The notes: a model not told the origin generated them from the letters alone. 64,000 nucleotides of DNA from Paraburkholderia podalyriae (GCF_014397785.1 NZ_VZQQ01000012.1:156269-220268), one strand, 5' to 3'; numbered from the stretch's first letter, positions 32,822-42,518 are shown. Numbers and translations: made by a program.

Positions 32822-32967
32822 GGAACGCGGTGTTCGCGGTGAGCGCGCCAACCGGGCCCGCACGCTGACGGTTCGCCTGGCGGTGAGCCGCGTCAAGCCG
32901 CGACGGCAAGTGCCGCATTTTTTACCGACTGCAAGCGGCGCCCCGCGCACGGAAACGCGAAACGACG

Positions 32968-32992
32968 AAAAAGGGGCCAACAATTGGCCCCT
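32968..32992 (-). terminator. Intrinsic terminator
   Basis: On the minus strand a 9-bp stem (AGGGGCCAA/TTGGCCCCT) with a 3-nt loop is followed by TTTTT. It lies 34 bp beyond the stop of the leftward gene at 33027. Confidence 0.85.
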
Positions 32993-33026
32993 AAAGCGCT
33001 GCAAAACAGAAAAAACCAGGCCGCGG

Positions 33027-33392
33027 CTAATCGGCGATCCGCTTGTCGGCCAGCGCGCTCTGGCAGTCGGCCAGCACCTGCCGGACGAGCCGCGCTTGCG
33101 GGTCGAGTTCGTCGGTATCGAGAATTTCCTCGACCGCGTCGCGCGCCCAGTCGGTGTCGACGAAGTACGCGTGGCGCCGCGCGATTTCGACCGCGGTGGC
33201 CGACAGTTTCGCGATGCAGAGCCAGTCGGCTTCGCGCGCGCGGCGGTCGAGCCACTTGTGCGCGGACTGCACGTGAAACGCCGCGTCGGGCCAGTCTTCG
33301 TTCAGATAATAAGCGCCGAGGCTTCCGCATGTGAGCCAGCACAACAGCTCCAGGCGGTCACGGGGACTCAGGTGTTGGCGTACATCACTCAT
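33027..33392 (-). CDS. Conserved small hypothetical protein
   Basis: 121 residues, largely helical, with Trp/Leu-rich segments (LELLCWLTCGSLGAYYLN, AAFHVQSAHKWLDRRAREADW) and an acidic second half ending ALADKRIAD. There is no signal peptide or recognised domain. The helix pattern hints at a TPR-like hairpin, but I cannot assign a family. It stands alone and is closed by the terminator at 32968-32992. Confidence 0.7.
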   Translation of the reverse strand: MSDVRQHLSPRDRLELLCWLTCGSLGAYYLNEDWPDAAFHVQSAHKWLDRRAREADWLCIAKLSATAVEIARRHAYFVDTDWARDAVEEILDTDELDPQARLVRQVLADCQSALADKRIAD

Positions 33393-33639
33393 GGCGACGC
33401 TCGCTGCAGTAAATGGCTTCCCGGTGAGGCCGGCGGGCGCCGTCCTCCGCTTTTATGAACATTAGCATGCGCAATTCCCGGGCGGCAATTCCCGACCAAC
33501 CCTAGCGTGCGGCGCCGCCACAGGTGGGGTTTCGGGCGGCCCGTCAGCAAGGTGCGCGGGCGACCCGATCGACCCGCGAATGGCCCGCCGGAGCCGCCGC
33601 GCCGGCATTTAGCGGCTCACAGCGATTCCCGGCGCGGCT

Positions 33640-34437
33640 TCAGTGTTCGCCGCGCGTCGCGACGATGAAAAGTCGCGGAAACGGCAGCAGCACCGTGCCG
33701 TCGGCGAGCGCCGGGTAGGCTTTGGCGATTTCGTCGCGATAGCGCTGCAGAAAAGCGCTGCGTTCGGCGTCGTCGAGCGCGGCGAGAAACGGCCGCAGCG
33801 CGCTGCCCTTGAACCATTCGACCACCGCGTCGGCGCCCGCGAGCGGGTGGTGGTAGACCGTGCGCCACACGTCGACGCGCGCGCACAGCGGCTTGAGCAG
33901 CGCGTAATACCAGTTCGCGTCGTGGCGGATGGTGCGCTCGACACCCTTCAGCCTGGCGGCCCAAGGTCCGTCGACGGCGATTTCGCGCAGCAGCCGGTGC
34001 GCCGGTTCGTCGAGATTGACGGGCATTTGCACGGCGAGGCTGCCGCCCGCGGCAAGTTTCGCCACCAGCGCGGGGAACAGCCGCTCGTGGTCCGGCACCC
34101 ATTGCAGCACCGCGTTCGCGAGGATCACGTCGTAGGGGCCGCGCGCGTCCCACGTCGAAACGTCGCTGACGTCGAAGCGCAGTTGCGGCAGACGCTGACG
34201 GGCCGCCGCGATCATGTCGGCGGAGCTGTCGATGCCGCTGACCGACGCACCCGGCACACGTCCGGCCAGCACCTCGGTCGAATTGCCCGGCCCGCAGCCG
34301 ATGTCGACTGCGAGCCGCGCGCCGTCCAACGGCACCGCCGCAAGCAGATCGCGGACCGGGCGGGTGCGCTCGTTTTCGAACATCGCGTACTGCTTCGCGT
34401 GCCAATCGTCGTGGGCGGGGGTGGGGGTCGCGCTCAT
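33640..34437 (-). CDS. tam: Trans-aconitate 2-methyltransferase
   Basis: 265 residues, typical length. Class I SAM methyltransferase: motif I LAVDIGCGPGNSTEVLA, motif II GIDSSADMIAAAR, motif IV YDVILANAVLQWVPDH, and the Tam-specific region WYYALLKPLCARVDVWRTVYHH. It methylates trans-aconitate, an inhibitor of aconitase formed spontaneously, in the cytoplasm. The start ATG follows AAGGAGC. It stands alone, divergent from the GST-like gene. Confidence 0.93.
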   Translation of the reverse strand: MSATPTPAHDDWHAKQYAMFENERTRPVRDLLAAVPLDGARLAVDIGCGPGNSTEVLAGRVPGASVSGIDSSADMIAAARQRLPQLRFDVSDVSTWDARGPYDVILANAVLQWVPDHERLFPALVAKLAAGGSLAVQMPVNLDEPAHRLLREIAVDGPWAARLKGVERTIRHDANWYYALLKPLCARVDVWRTVYHHPLAGADAVVEWFKGSALRPFLAALDDAERSAFLQRYRDEIAKAYPALADGTVLLPFPRLFIVATRGEH

Positions 34438-34592
34438 TGGTTGCTCCTTCGGGGCTCAGTGCGGCGATTCTCGGTCGCTGGCTGCCAGAATAAAACGAAT
34501 TTACGATTCCGATTGCTTGATGCAAACTGGCCAGCTTCCGCGTTTCATTCCTTCAACCCGCTCAACCCGCACGACACACCACACCACCACTG

Positions 34593-35218
34593 ATGCTGCA
34601 GATACTCGGCAAGACCACTTCGATCGACGTGCGCAAGGTGCTGTGGACCTGCGCGGAACTTGGGCTTTGGTTCGAACAGGAAGATTGGGGCTCGGGCTTT
34701 CGCTCGACCGAGGCCGCCGAATTCCGCGCGCTGAACCCGAACGCGATGGTCCCTGTGATTCGCGATGGCGACTTCGTGCTGTGGGAATCGAACTCGATCA
34801 TTCGATACCTCGCCAACCGTTATCGCGGTGACGCGCTATATCTCCGGCCGATCCGGTCGAGCGCGCGCGCTGCGACCAATGGATCGACTGGCAGGCGAGT
34901 GAATTGAACCGCTCGTGGAGCTACGCGTTTCTCGCGCTGGTGCGGCGCTCGCCCGAGCATCAGGATCCGCGGCAGATCGCGGCGTCGTGCGCGAACTGGT
35001 CGAAGCATATGGCGATCGTCGAGCAGCAGCTCGGGCGCACCGGCGCGTATATCGCGGGCGAGGTGTTCTCGCTCGCCGATATTCCGATCGCGCTGTCCGC
35101 CAACCGCTGGCTCGAAACGCCGCAGCAGCACGACGATTTTCCGGCGCTGGCCGCGTGTATGGCGCGCCTCGCCGAGCGCGACGGGTATCGCAGGTATTGC
35201 CGTAACGGCACGCCGTGA
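34593..35218 (+). pseudogene. Glutathione S-transferase family gene with a frameshift
   Basis: The first 84 codons encode a GST thioredoxin-like domain (LGKTTSIDVRKVLWTCAELG ... NPNAMVPVIRDGDFVLWESN). At about 34836-34843 the frame slips by two bases: what should be Leu-Tyr-Pro-Ala-Asp reads Leu-Tyr-Leu-Arg-Pro. The correct frame continues as DPVERARCDQWIDWQ ... and then RSWSYAFLALVRRSPEHQ to the TGA at 35216-35218. Removing two bases (extra CT in CTATATCTCCGG) restores a normal 207-residue GST. Either a recent pseudogene or a sequencing error; as read, only the N-terminal domain would be made. Confidence 0.85.
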
Positions 35219-35377
35219 GCGTGGATTCGCGCGCGTTCGGGCAACCCGCCGCGGCTGACAGACAACCGCCTTCAATGCTTACGCGCGGCTTGTGAATTTC
35301 CGCGCTCAACCGCTTGTGCGCGGAGCACTCCGCGTCGCCTACAATGGCGGCCATTTAGCGATATTGAAGGTCCAACG

Positions 35378-35722
35378 ATGCGGGTAACGAAATTCGCGCT
35401 GGCTTTGCTGACGGCATGCTTCACCCTGAACGCGAGCGCCGAGATGACGGCCGCCCAATACAAGCAATGGGCGCACGCCGACAACAGCTCGATCTACGCG
35501 GCGTACATCACCGGCACGATCAACGCGTTCGGCTGGGCGAACGGTGATCTGATCTCGAAGAAGCGGCCGCCGCTGTTCTGTCCGCCGCAAACGCTCGCGA
35601 TCGGCAACCAGACGGTTTATCCGTTGCTCGATGCGTTCTTCGCGAACCATCCGGGCGTTTCCGACGATTTCCCGATCGGGCTCGCGATCCTGCGCGCGTT
35701 GCAGGGTGCGTATCCGTGCTGA
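35378..35722 (+). CDS. Secreted Rap1a/Tai-like small protein
   Basis: 114 residues with a signal peptide (MRVTKFALALLTACFTLNASA). The mature 90 residues follow the Rap1a/Tai pattern: helical start, IYAAYITGTINAFGWAN, a Cys-Pro-Pro (FCPPQTLAIGNQTVYPLLD) and a terminal ALQGAYPC whose Cys would pair with the first. In other bacteria members of this family are periplasmic immunity proteins to type VI amidase effectors, but many are orphans. No effector gene is adjacent; the convergent fabV stop is only 6 bp away. Confidence 0.65.
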   Translation: MRVTKFALALLTACFTLNASAEMTAAQYKQWAHADNSSIYAAYITGTINAFGWANGDLISKKRPPLFCPPQTLAIGNQTVYPLLDAFFANHPGVSDDFPIGLAILRALQGAYPC

Positions 35723-35728
35723 CGCAAA

Positions 35729-36925
35729 TCAAACCTGCACGAGATTCGGAATCCGCACGTCCGGGTTGACGTCCGCCTCGTAATCGACGCCTTTCATTTC
35801 AAAGCCGAACAGACGCAGGAAATCGGTCTTGTAGCCGGCGAAATCGGTGAGTTCGTAGAGGTTGTCGTTGCTCACCAGGTTCCACAACTGCTGCACGCGG
35901 CCTTGCACCTGCGGATCGAGTTCCTTGTAGTCCGCGCGCAGGCGGCCTTCGTCGTCCAGATGCGGCTGGCTGCCATAGAGGCTGTCCTTGTATAGGCCGT
36001 AGACCTGCTCGATGCAGCCTTCGTGCGTGCCTTTTTCCTTCATCACCTTGAAGAGCAGCGACAGATAAAGCGGCATCATCGGAATCGCCGAACTCGCCTG
36101 CGTGACGACCGCCTTCAGCACCGCGACGCGCGCATCGCCGCCCTTGGCCGCGAGCTTTGAGCGGATGCCGAGCACTTTTTGATCGAGATCCTTCTTGGCC
36201 GCGCCGATCGAGCCGTTCCAGTAGATGTCGTGCGTGATCTTCTCGCCGAGATAGGTGAACGCGGTGGTCTTCGCGCCGTCGGCGAGCACGCCGGCTTCGC
36301 CGAGCGCGTCCATCCACATCTGCCAGTCCTCGCCGCCCATGACCGCGACCGTGTGCGCGATTTCTTCCGGCGTCGCCGGTTCGAGCACGGTTTCCTTGAT
36401 CACTTCCTTGTCGGTGTCGATGCCGCGCAGATTGACCGCCTTGCCGATCGGCTTGAGCACCGAGCTGAACACTTCACCGGTCTTCGGGTGCTGGCGCTTC
36501 GGCGCCGCGAGGCTATAGACGACCAGATCGACCTGGCCGAGATCGCGCTTGATGACTTCGATCGTGCGCGCTTTCACTTCGTCGGAAAACGCATCGCCGT
36601 TGATGCTGGTCGCATACAGGCCTTCGGCGGTGGCGAATTTTTCCAACGCCGCGGTGTTGTACCAGCCGGCCGTGCCCGATTTGGTTTCGCTGCCGGCGCG
36701 CTCGAAGAACACGCCGAGCGTCGACGCGCCCGAGCCGAACGCGGCGCTGATGCGGGCAGCGAGGCCGTAACCGGTCGACGCGCCGATCACGAGCACCTTT
36801 TTCGGGCCATTGGCGATGGGGCCGCGTGCCTTCACATACTCGATCTGTTCCTTGACGTTGGCTTCGCAGCCGGTCGGATGGGTCGATACACAGATGAAGC
36901 CACGCACACGCGGTTTGATGATCAT
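35729..36925 (-). CDS. fabV: Trans-2-enoyl-[ACP/CoA] reductase FabV
   Basis: 398 residues from ATG 36925 (AGAGGTG upstream). FabV marks: MIIKPRVRGFICVSTHPTGC at the start, the NADH motif VLVIGASTGYGLAAR, and the active-site Tyr-x8-Lys (YWNGSIGAAK). It catalyses the last step of the fatty-acid elongation cycle; FabV-type enzymes are poorly inhibited by triclosan. The longer upstream frame is ignored. The gene is monocistronic, divergent from the class A PBP gene. Confidence 0.96.
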   Translation of the reverse strand: MIIKPRVRGFICVSTHPTGCEANVKEQIEYVKARGPIANGPKKVLVIGASTGYGLAARISAAFGSGASTLGVFFERAGSETKSGTAGWYNTAALEKFATAEGLYATSINGDAFSDEVKARTIEVIKRDLGQVDLVVYSLAAPKRQHPKTGEVFSSVLKPIGKAVNLRGIDTDKEVIKETVLEPATPEEIAHTVAVMGGEDWQMWMDALGEAGVLADGAKTTAFTYLGEKITHDIYWNGSIGAAKKDLDQKVLGIRSKLAAKGGDARVAVLKAVVTQASSAIPMMPLYLSLLFKVMKEKGTHEGCIEQVYGLYKDSLYGSQPHLDDEGRLRADYKELDPQVQGRVQQLWNLVSNDNLYELTDFAGYKTDFLRLFGFEMKGVDYEADVNPDVRIPNLVQV

Positions 36926-37059
36926 GAAGCACCTCTTGTCGGAATTGGCGACATTATAGTGGCCCCGCTGGAGCCGCACTCCATCCCGCGAACGATGCAA
37001 AAATCGGCGCGCCGCCCACGTCTTGGTACGATTGCGCCTTTCCCAGCCGACGACAGCAC

Positions 37060-39588
37060 GTGAAGCGCCTCTTTTCTTCCTTTCTGGCGGCCCTCGACAA
37101 AGGGCTGACCCTCGCGAATCCGCTGTTCGCGAAGGCCGCGTGGCATCTGCGCCATCCGACCCGCCGCACGTTCGCGGCGGGGCTTGCCGCGCTGCCGGTG
37201 CTATTCGTGCTGTACGTGCTGCTGCTGATTCCGTTCACGCCGAGCATCGTCGACATCCGCAAGGCGAAGATCGAGCAGCCCGCGCAGATCCTGTCGGCGG
37301 ACGGCAAGCTGCTCGCCGAGTTCAAGCCGTCGAACCGCGAGTGGGTCAAGCTCGCGGACATCTCGCCGAACGTCGTGAACGCGCTGATCGCGACCGAGGA
37401 TCACCGCTTCTATCAGCATTTCGGACTCGACTGGCGGCGCACCGCATCGGCCGCGCTGCACACGTTCTCCGGCGACCGCCAGGGCGGCTCGACGATCACG
37501 CAGCAACTCGCGCGCAATCTGTATCCCGACGAAATCGGCCGCGCGCCGACGTTGACGCGCAAGCTGAAGGAAGCGATCACCGCGCTAAAGATCGAGGCGT
37601 TCTACACGAAGGACGAGATCCTCGAAACCTACCTGAATACGGTGCCGTTCCTGTACAACGCGTACGGCATCGAGATGGCCGCGCGTACCTATTTCGACAA
37701 GTCCGCATCCGACCTGAATGTGCTCGAAGCGGCGACGCTGACCGGCATGCTGAAGGGCAACGCGTACTACAACCCGGTGCTGAATCCCGAGCGCGCATTG
37801 CAGCGGCGCAATACGGTGCTCGCGCAGATGGTCAAGTACGGCAAGCTGACGCCCGCCCAGTACGACACACTCTCGCGCAAGCCGTTGCGCCTCGACTTCG
37901 AGCGTCAGATCGAGCCGCCCGGACCCGCGCCGCATTTCACGCAGCAGCTGCGCAAATGGCTCGTCGCGTGGGCCGATCGCAACGACTACAACATCTATTC
38001 CGATGGGCTCGTCGTGCGCACGACGATCGACTCGCGTCTGCAAACGATGGCGACCCAGGCGGTCACGCTGCAGGGCAACCAGTTGCAGAACATCGCGAAT
38101 TCGGCGTGGGGCACGCGCGCGGGCTGCCCGGCGGACAAGGACCTGCTGCGCACGTTCCTGCGCGAAACGCCTGAGTTCCGCGCGGCGAAAGACACGGGCC
38201 TCGCCGACGACGACGCGCTGCAACGCCTGCTCGCCGACCGCAAGCTCGTGCAGAGCGTCTGCGATACGAAGACGCGCGTGCAGGCCGACTTCCTCGCGAT
38301 GGACCCGCGCACCGGCGAAATCAAGGCGTGGGTCGGCAGCCGCGACTTTGGCGTTGATCCGTTCGATCATGTGCAGCAGGCGCGGCGTCAGCCGGGTTCG
38401 ACCTTCAAGCCGTTCGTCTACGCGGCGGCCTTCGAGGCCGGTGCGAAGCCGGACGACACATTGCCCGACAATCCGGTCCAGATCGAACTGGCCGGCGGCG
38501 AAATCTGGAAGCCGAACGACGAGGACGAGCCGAGCGGTCGCATGATCAGCCTGCGCGACGCGCTCGCCTATTCGCGCAACCGCATTACCGCGCAGGTGAT
38601 GGAGTCGGTCGGTCCGAACAAGGTCGCGAAGCTCGCCCGCGCGATGGGTGTGCGCGACAGCCAGCTCGACCCGGTGCCGTCGCTCGCGCTCGGCACGAGC
38701 CCGGTGACGCTGAAGGAAATGGTGTCGGCATACGGCACCATCGCTAACCTCGGCAGCTACGTCGAGCCGCTGATGGTCACGCGCATCGAGGACCGCAACG
38801 GCAACGTGCTCGCCGAATTCAAGCCGGCCGCGCCGAAACGCGAACTGCCCGCCGACACGGCGCGCACGCTCGTCGACGTGATGCGCGACGTGGTCAGCCG
38901 CGGCACCGGCGCGAGCATCCGCACGCGCTTCGGCGTGCGCGGCGATGTCGCGGGCAAGACCGGCACGACCCAGGGCAACGCGGATGGCTGGTTCATCCTG
39001 ATGCAGCCGCAACTGGTGGCGGGGGCCTGGGTCGGCTTCAACGACAGCCGCGTGACACTGCGCAGCGACTACTGGGGGCAGGGGGCGCATAGCGCGCTGC
39101 CGATCGTCGGCGACTTCTTCCAGCGCGCCCAGCGCTCGCGGCTCGTCGACAGCCACGTGAAGTTCGACACCGCCCAGCAGCCGGGCTGGTTCGCGCAGCG
39201 CGCGGAACGCTTGCGCGACTGGATCGAGCACCTGTTCACGCGCGCGCCGGCGCAGCCGGACAGGCAGGTCGTCGCGCGTGCTCCGGCGCGGCGCGCGCCG
39301 GTGGCGTCGACACAGCCGGCGACGTCTGCCGTGGCCGCACCGGCGGCGGTGCCGGAGGCAGCGGGCGCGTCAGTGGTGCAGGGCGAAGCACGCGCGTTAC
39401 CGCCGTTGCTGCCGGCGCCCGGGTCGGAATCGGCTCCCACGCCGGCGCCCGGTCATGCCGTCGACGGTGAAACGCATGGCGGCGGTGCGGCAGCGCTCGC
39501 GCCGACTCCGACGCCAGACGACGTCGTGCCGCCCGATGCTGGCGCTGCGGGCGGCGAAGAGTCGAATAACGGGAGCGGGGCGAACTGA
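37060..39588 (+). CDS. Class A penicillin-binding protein (PBP1A family)
   Basis: 842 residues starting at GTG 37060. A membrane anchor at about 48-65 is followed by the GT51 transglycosylase (about 90-270; ATEDHRFYQHFGLDWRR, GGSTITQQLARNL) and a transpeptidase with the three motifs STFK (QPGSTFKPFVYAAAF), SRN (AYSRNR) and KTGTTQ. The last 100 residues are Pro/Ala-rich and probably disordered. It polymerises and cross-links peptidoglycan in the periplasm. It is a stand-alone class A PBP, without the pil or aro genes that accompany the standard mrcA in related genomes. Confidence 0.93.
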   Translation: MKRLFSSFLAALDKGLTLANPLFAKAAWHLRHPTRRTFAAGLAALPVLFVLYVLLLIPFTPSIVDIRKAKIEQPAQILSADGKLLAEFKPSNREWVKLADISPNVVNALIATEDHRFYQHFGLDWRRTASAALHTFSGDRQGGSTITQQLARNLYPDEIGRAPTLTRKLKEAITALKIEAFYTKDEILETYLNTVPFLYNAYGIEMAARTYFDKSASDLNVLEAATLTGMLKGNAYYNPVLNPERALQRRNTVLAQMVKYGKLTPAQYDTLSRKPLRLDFERQIEPPGPAPHFTQQLRKWLVAWADRNDYNIYSDGLVVRTTIDSRLQTMATQAVTLQGNQLQNIANSAWGTRAGCPADKDLLRTFLRETPEFRAAKDTGLADDDALQRLLADRKLVQSVCDTKTRVQADFLAMDPRTGEIKAWVGSRDFGVDPFDHVQQARRQPGSTFKPFVYAAAFEAGAKPDDTLPDNPVQIELAGGEIWKPNDEDEPSGRMISLRDALAYSRNRITAQVMESVGPNKVAKLARAMGVRDSQLDPVPSLALGTSPVTLKEMVSAYGTIANLGSYVEPLMVTRIEDRNGNVLAEFKPAAPKRELPADTARTLVDVMRDVVSRGTGASIRTRFGVRGDVAGKTGTTQGNADGWFILMQPQLVAGAWVGFNDSRVTLRSDYWGQGAHSALPIVGDFFQRAQRSRLVDSHVKFDTAQQPGWFAQRAERLRDWIEHLFTRAPAQPDRQVVARAPARRAPVASTQPATSAVAAPAAVPEAAGASVVQGEARALPPLLPAPGSESAPTPAPGHAVDGETHGGGAAALAPTPTPDDVVPPDAGAAGGEESNNGSGAN

Positions 39589-39593
39589 ACGCG

Positions 39594-39614
39594 ACCCGGG
39601 CGCGTTGCCCGGGT
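39594..39614 (+). terminator. Hairpin after the PBP gene
   Basis: ACCCGGGC/GCCCGGGT stem of 8 bp with a 5-nt loop, 6 bp beyond the stop codon. There is no clear T-run, so it may slow or end transcription only partly; it also faces the convergent MFS gene. Confidence 0.45.
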
Positions 39615-39643
39615 GCATCTTGAACGAGGATGAGCCGAAAGCG

Positions 39644-40996
39644 CTAAGACTTCGCGATGCCCGCTTCACCCGTTGGGCGCTGATGCGGATTGCCATGCAC
39701 CGTCTCGAGCGACGTGTCGTGATGCAGCAGCAACACCGCCGCCATCCCGATGAGCCCCGCGCCCGAGAGGCATAGCAGCCCGGCGCCGAAGCCGCCGGTG
39801 CTGTCCTTGATCCAGCCCATCGCGAACGGCCCGAAGAAGCCCGCCAGATTGCCGAGCGAATTGATCGCGGCGATGCCGCCCGCGGCCGCCGCGCCCGACA
39901 GGAACGCGGCCGGCAGGGCCCAGATCACCGGCAGGCAACCGAAGATGCCGAAGCCGGCAATCGATAGCGCGATCATCTTCTGCACCGGATCATCGAGCCC
40001 GGCCGCGGCCGCGATGCCCGCCGCCGCGATGAACAGCGCAATCGCGACGTGCCAGCGGCGTTCCAGATGGCGATCCGAATGCCGTCCCCACACAATCATG
40101 CTGACGAGGCCGACCACGTACGGCAGCGACGTCACGAAACCGGTCTGCAGATTGGTGAGGCCGAACGCTTTCACGATCTGCGGCAAGAAGAAGCTCAGGC
40201 CATAGTTGGTTGCGTTCGCCCCGAAATAGATCAGCGCGATCGCGAGCACGCGCGGATTGATCAGCGCCTCCTTCACGCTGAAGTGGCGCACCGCCTCGCG
40301 ATGCTCACGCTCCTGCTTCTGGCGCGCGATCAGCCAGTCGCGCTCGTCGGTGCTGAGCCAGCTGGCGTCGGCGGGCTTGTCGGTCAGATACAACAGCACC
40401 GCGAGCGACAGCAGTACCGCTGGCAGCGCCTCGATCAGATACAGCCACTGCCAGCCGCCGAGTCCGCCGCGGCCATCGAGCGACAGCAGCGCGCCGGAGA
40501 TCGGTCCGCCGATCACCGTCGACAGAGGAATCGCCGCCATGAAGTAGCCGACCACGCGTCCGCGATACGCGGCCGGAAACCACAAGGTCAGCAGAAAGAT
40601 GATGCCGGGGAAAAAGCCGGCCTCGGCGACGCCAAGCAGAATGCGCAGGCCGAAAAATACGTGCGCGGACGAGAGCCCGGTGAAGCGCGCGATGTCCGGG
40701 ATGAACGCCATCGCGCCCGCGAGAATGCCCCACGTGAACATGATCCGCGCGATCCAGCGGCGCGCGCCGAATCGTTCCAGCAGCAGGTTCGACGGCACTT
40801 CGAAAAAGAAGTACGCGAGGAAGAACACGCCCGCGCCGAAGCCGAACGCGCTCGCGGACAGATCGAGCGCCTGATTCATCTGCAGGGCCGCGAAGCCGAC
40901 GTTCACGCGATCGAGATAGGCGATGAAATAGCACAGCATCAGGAACGGCACGAGCCGGACCGTGACGCGACGCATGGTGCGTACTTCGAGATCCAT
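39644..40996 (-). CDS. MFS transporter, anion:cation symporter (ACS) family
   Basis: 450 residues, 12 membrane segments. The ACS group is indicated by the opening RLVPFLMLCYFIAYLDRVNVGFAAL, the SNLLLERFGARRW loop and the GVAEAGFFPGIIFLLTLWFP region. Relatives import tartrate, phthalate, glucarate, 4-hydroxyphenylacetate and similar acids; the substrate here cannot be inferred because no catabolic gene is adjacent. The start is taken as the ATG at 40996; an internal ATG seven codons later is also possible. Confidence 0.87.
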   Translation of the reverse strand: MDLEVRTMRRVTVRLVPFLMLCYFIAYLDRVNVGFAALQMNQALDLSASAFGFGAGVFFLAYFFFEVPSNLLLERFGARRWIARIMFTWGILAGAMAFIPDIARFTGLSSAHVFFGLRILLGVAEAGFFPGIIFLLTLWFPAAYRGRVVGYFMAAIPLSTVIGGPISGALLSLDGRGGLGGWQWLYLIEALPAVLLSLAVLLYLTDKPADASWLSTDERDWLIARQKQEREHREAVRHFSVKEALINPRVLAIALIYFGANATNYGLSFFLPQIVKAFGLTNLQTGFVTSLPYVVGLVSMIVWGRHSDRHLERRWHVAIALFIAAAGIAAAAGLDDPVQKMIALSIAGFGIFGCLPVIWALPAAFLSGAAAAGGIAAINSLGNLAGFFGPFAMGWIKDSTGGFGAGLLCLSGAGLIGMAAVLLLHHDTSLETVHGNPHQRPTGEAGIAKS

Positions 40997-41414
40997 ATAT
41001 ATATCTCCTCCGGTTCGGCGACCGGTGTATGCCGCTATGTTGTGGGGGCTGCTTGCGGTTCGCTATGCCTGTGAGCGCAAAAGGCATCGTTACAGACTAG
41101 GCGCTGAAAAGCGATTCGGGAAGTCCCTTTATGAACCATATGGTCCGCTCATCGCCGACGTTGGCAGGGCGTCGCGCTGCCATCCATTGTTAAGAGGCAC
41201 GCAACAGTGTTTTCGGTTGTATCGGCTGATCTTGCGCGAACGATTCCGGATAATTACTGCCTGACTATCCGGTTAAAAATGCAGGTGTTCCACGATGTCG
41301 AGTCAAGGTTTGGACAGTGTTGCCGAGGCGCGCAAAACGGTGCGGCTACTTGAAGCTGCGTGCGTTGCGCAGGCAGAAAGCACAGAAAGGAAGAGGGCGG
41401 CGCTGCTCGCGCGC

Positions 41415-41702
41415 ATGCGCGCGGTGGCCGCGGTGGCGCTTGCGTGCGCGAGTGTGGTCGGATGCGCGTCGAGCACGGACGTGGTCGCGAGCGGCAAGCC
41501 CGGCACCTACACGGTGGCCGCCAGCGCGACCGGCGGACGCATGGCGTGGGCGCGCGCGCACGAACTCGCGATGAACGAAGCACGCGACTACTGCGAGCGC
41601 CGCGGCATGCAAAGCAGCGTGAGTACGGAAACCGTCAGCGGCGTCAGCGTGATGACCGAGCACGAGTCGTCGGTCAGTTTCGAGTGTCATCCGCGGTTCT
41701 GA
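41415..41702 (+). CDS. Small predicted lipoprotein
   Basis: 95 residues from ATG 41415, with a lipoprotein signal ending in Val-Val-Gly-Cys (ACASVVGCASS). The frame is open 40 codons further upstream, but the lipobox position favours the internal start. The mature part has SGKPGTYTVAASATGGRMAW and two cysteines near CERRGMQS and FECHP. No named family; similar short lipoproteins are frequent in Burkholderia relatives. The lack of a strong ribosome site near 41415 keeps the start uncertain. Confidence 0.6.
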   Translation: MRAVAAVALACASVVGCASSTDVVASGKPGTYTVAASATGGRMAWARAHELAMNEARDYCERRGMQSSVSTETVSGVSVMTEHESSVSFECHPRF

Positions 41703-41773
41703 TGCAGCGTTCGCGCGGATCGTTGCAGTTGCATCGATGCGGGCGGGCGGCGAGTGCCGCCGTTCCCTCACGA

Positions 41774-42076
41774 TTACTTTTTATCGAACGTCACGAGCTG
41801 TGGGTCGTTCGTATCCGCGACGAAAATCGCGAGCAGTTTTGCCGGCTCGGTCGTGCTCGCGTTCTCGCTGACCCTGTGATGCGCGCCGGGCTTCTCGGTC
41901 CACGATTCGCCCGCATGGTAGATGCGCTCGGCGCCGTTATCGACACGGCTGCGGATCGCGCCCGACAGCACATAGCTCGCCTCGCCGGTGTCGGCGGCAT
42001 CGGCGGGCTCCAACGTACCCGCGATCGCGGCGCCGGCCAGCAACGCCGACGCGAACAGTGTGCGGATCGTGCTCAT
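41774..42076 (-). CDS. Exported cupin-fold protein, N-terminally shortened
   Basis: 100 residues with a signal peptide (MSTIRTLFASALLAGAAIAG). The mature part is the back half of a cupin: EASYVLSG (the Glu-x6-Gly end of motif 1), the YHAGESWTEKPGAHHRVSEN motif 2 with its His, then LLAIFVADTNDP. The first half of motif 1 with the His-x-His metal ligands is missing; the signal peptide joins almost directly to the Glu. An internal deletion is likely, so the protein may be non-functional although the frame is intact. Confidence 0.6.
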   Translation of the reverse strand: MSTIRTLFASALLAGAAIAGTLEPADAADTGEASYVLSGAIRSRVDNGAERIYHAGESWTEKPGAHHRVSENASTTEPAKLLAIFVADTNDPQLVTFDKK

Positions 42077-42090
42077 GGCGTCACTCCTCG

Positions 42091-42384
42091 TCAGCCTGAC
42101 ACAGCACCTCGGCTTCGCGGTTCGCCACGCGTGCGCCTTTTGCCCACTGCGCGGCCAACTCTCCACGCGCACGCGTTACGCGGACCGGCGTGACTTATCT
42201 GAACGCGGAAGGTCGCGATCGCCAACGGCTTGGTGACGTGCGCAGGCGTGTCGAGTGTCACGTCCAGATAGTCGAGCTCGAAGTCGACGCGTTCTTCGCG
42301 CAGACGCTCAAGAAAATAGCGGGCGAGTGCGCGGGAATTGGATCGCTCGCGCTTTGCGCTGGCGTCGACGTGCATGATCTTCAT
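42091..42384 (-). pseudogene. N-terminal fragment of an FMN-dependent NADH-azoreductase-like flavoprotein
   Basis: The frame opens with MKIMHVDASAKRERSNSRAL, then YFLERLREERVDFELDYLDVTL, which is the start of the flavodoxin-like quinone/azo reductase fold including the first strand and FMN loop. Homology ends near 42210 and the remaining residues are Arg-rich noise. Roughly 70% of the expected gene is gone. The fragment lies directly upstream of the shortened cupin gene, so one deletion may have hit both. Confidence 0.65.
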
Positions 42385-42518
42385 GTTATCCGTCCTCGCG
42401 GTGGGTTTGACATGAGATCAGGTTAGTCGCTCGACTGGCTTGGTGGAGAACCGGTTTCGTGGAGTTTAAGGTAACCACTTTGCGATTCGTGTCGTGGCAC
42501 GCCAGGACGTCGCGTGCC

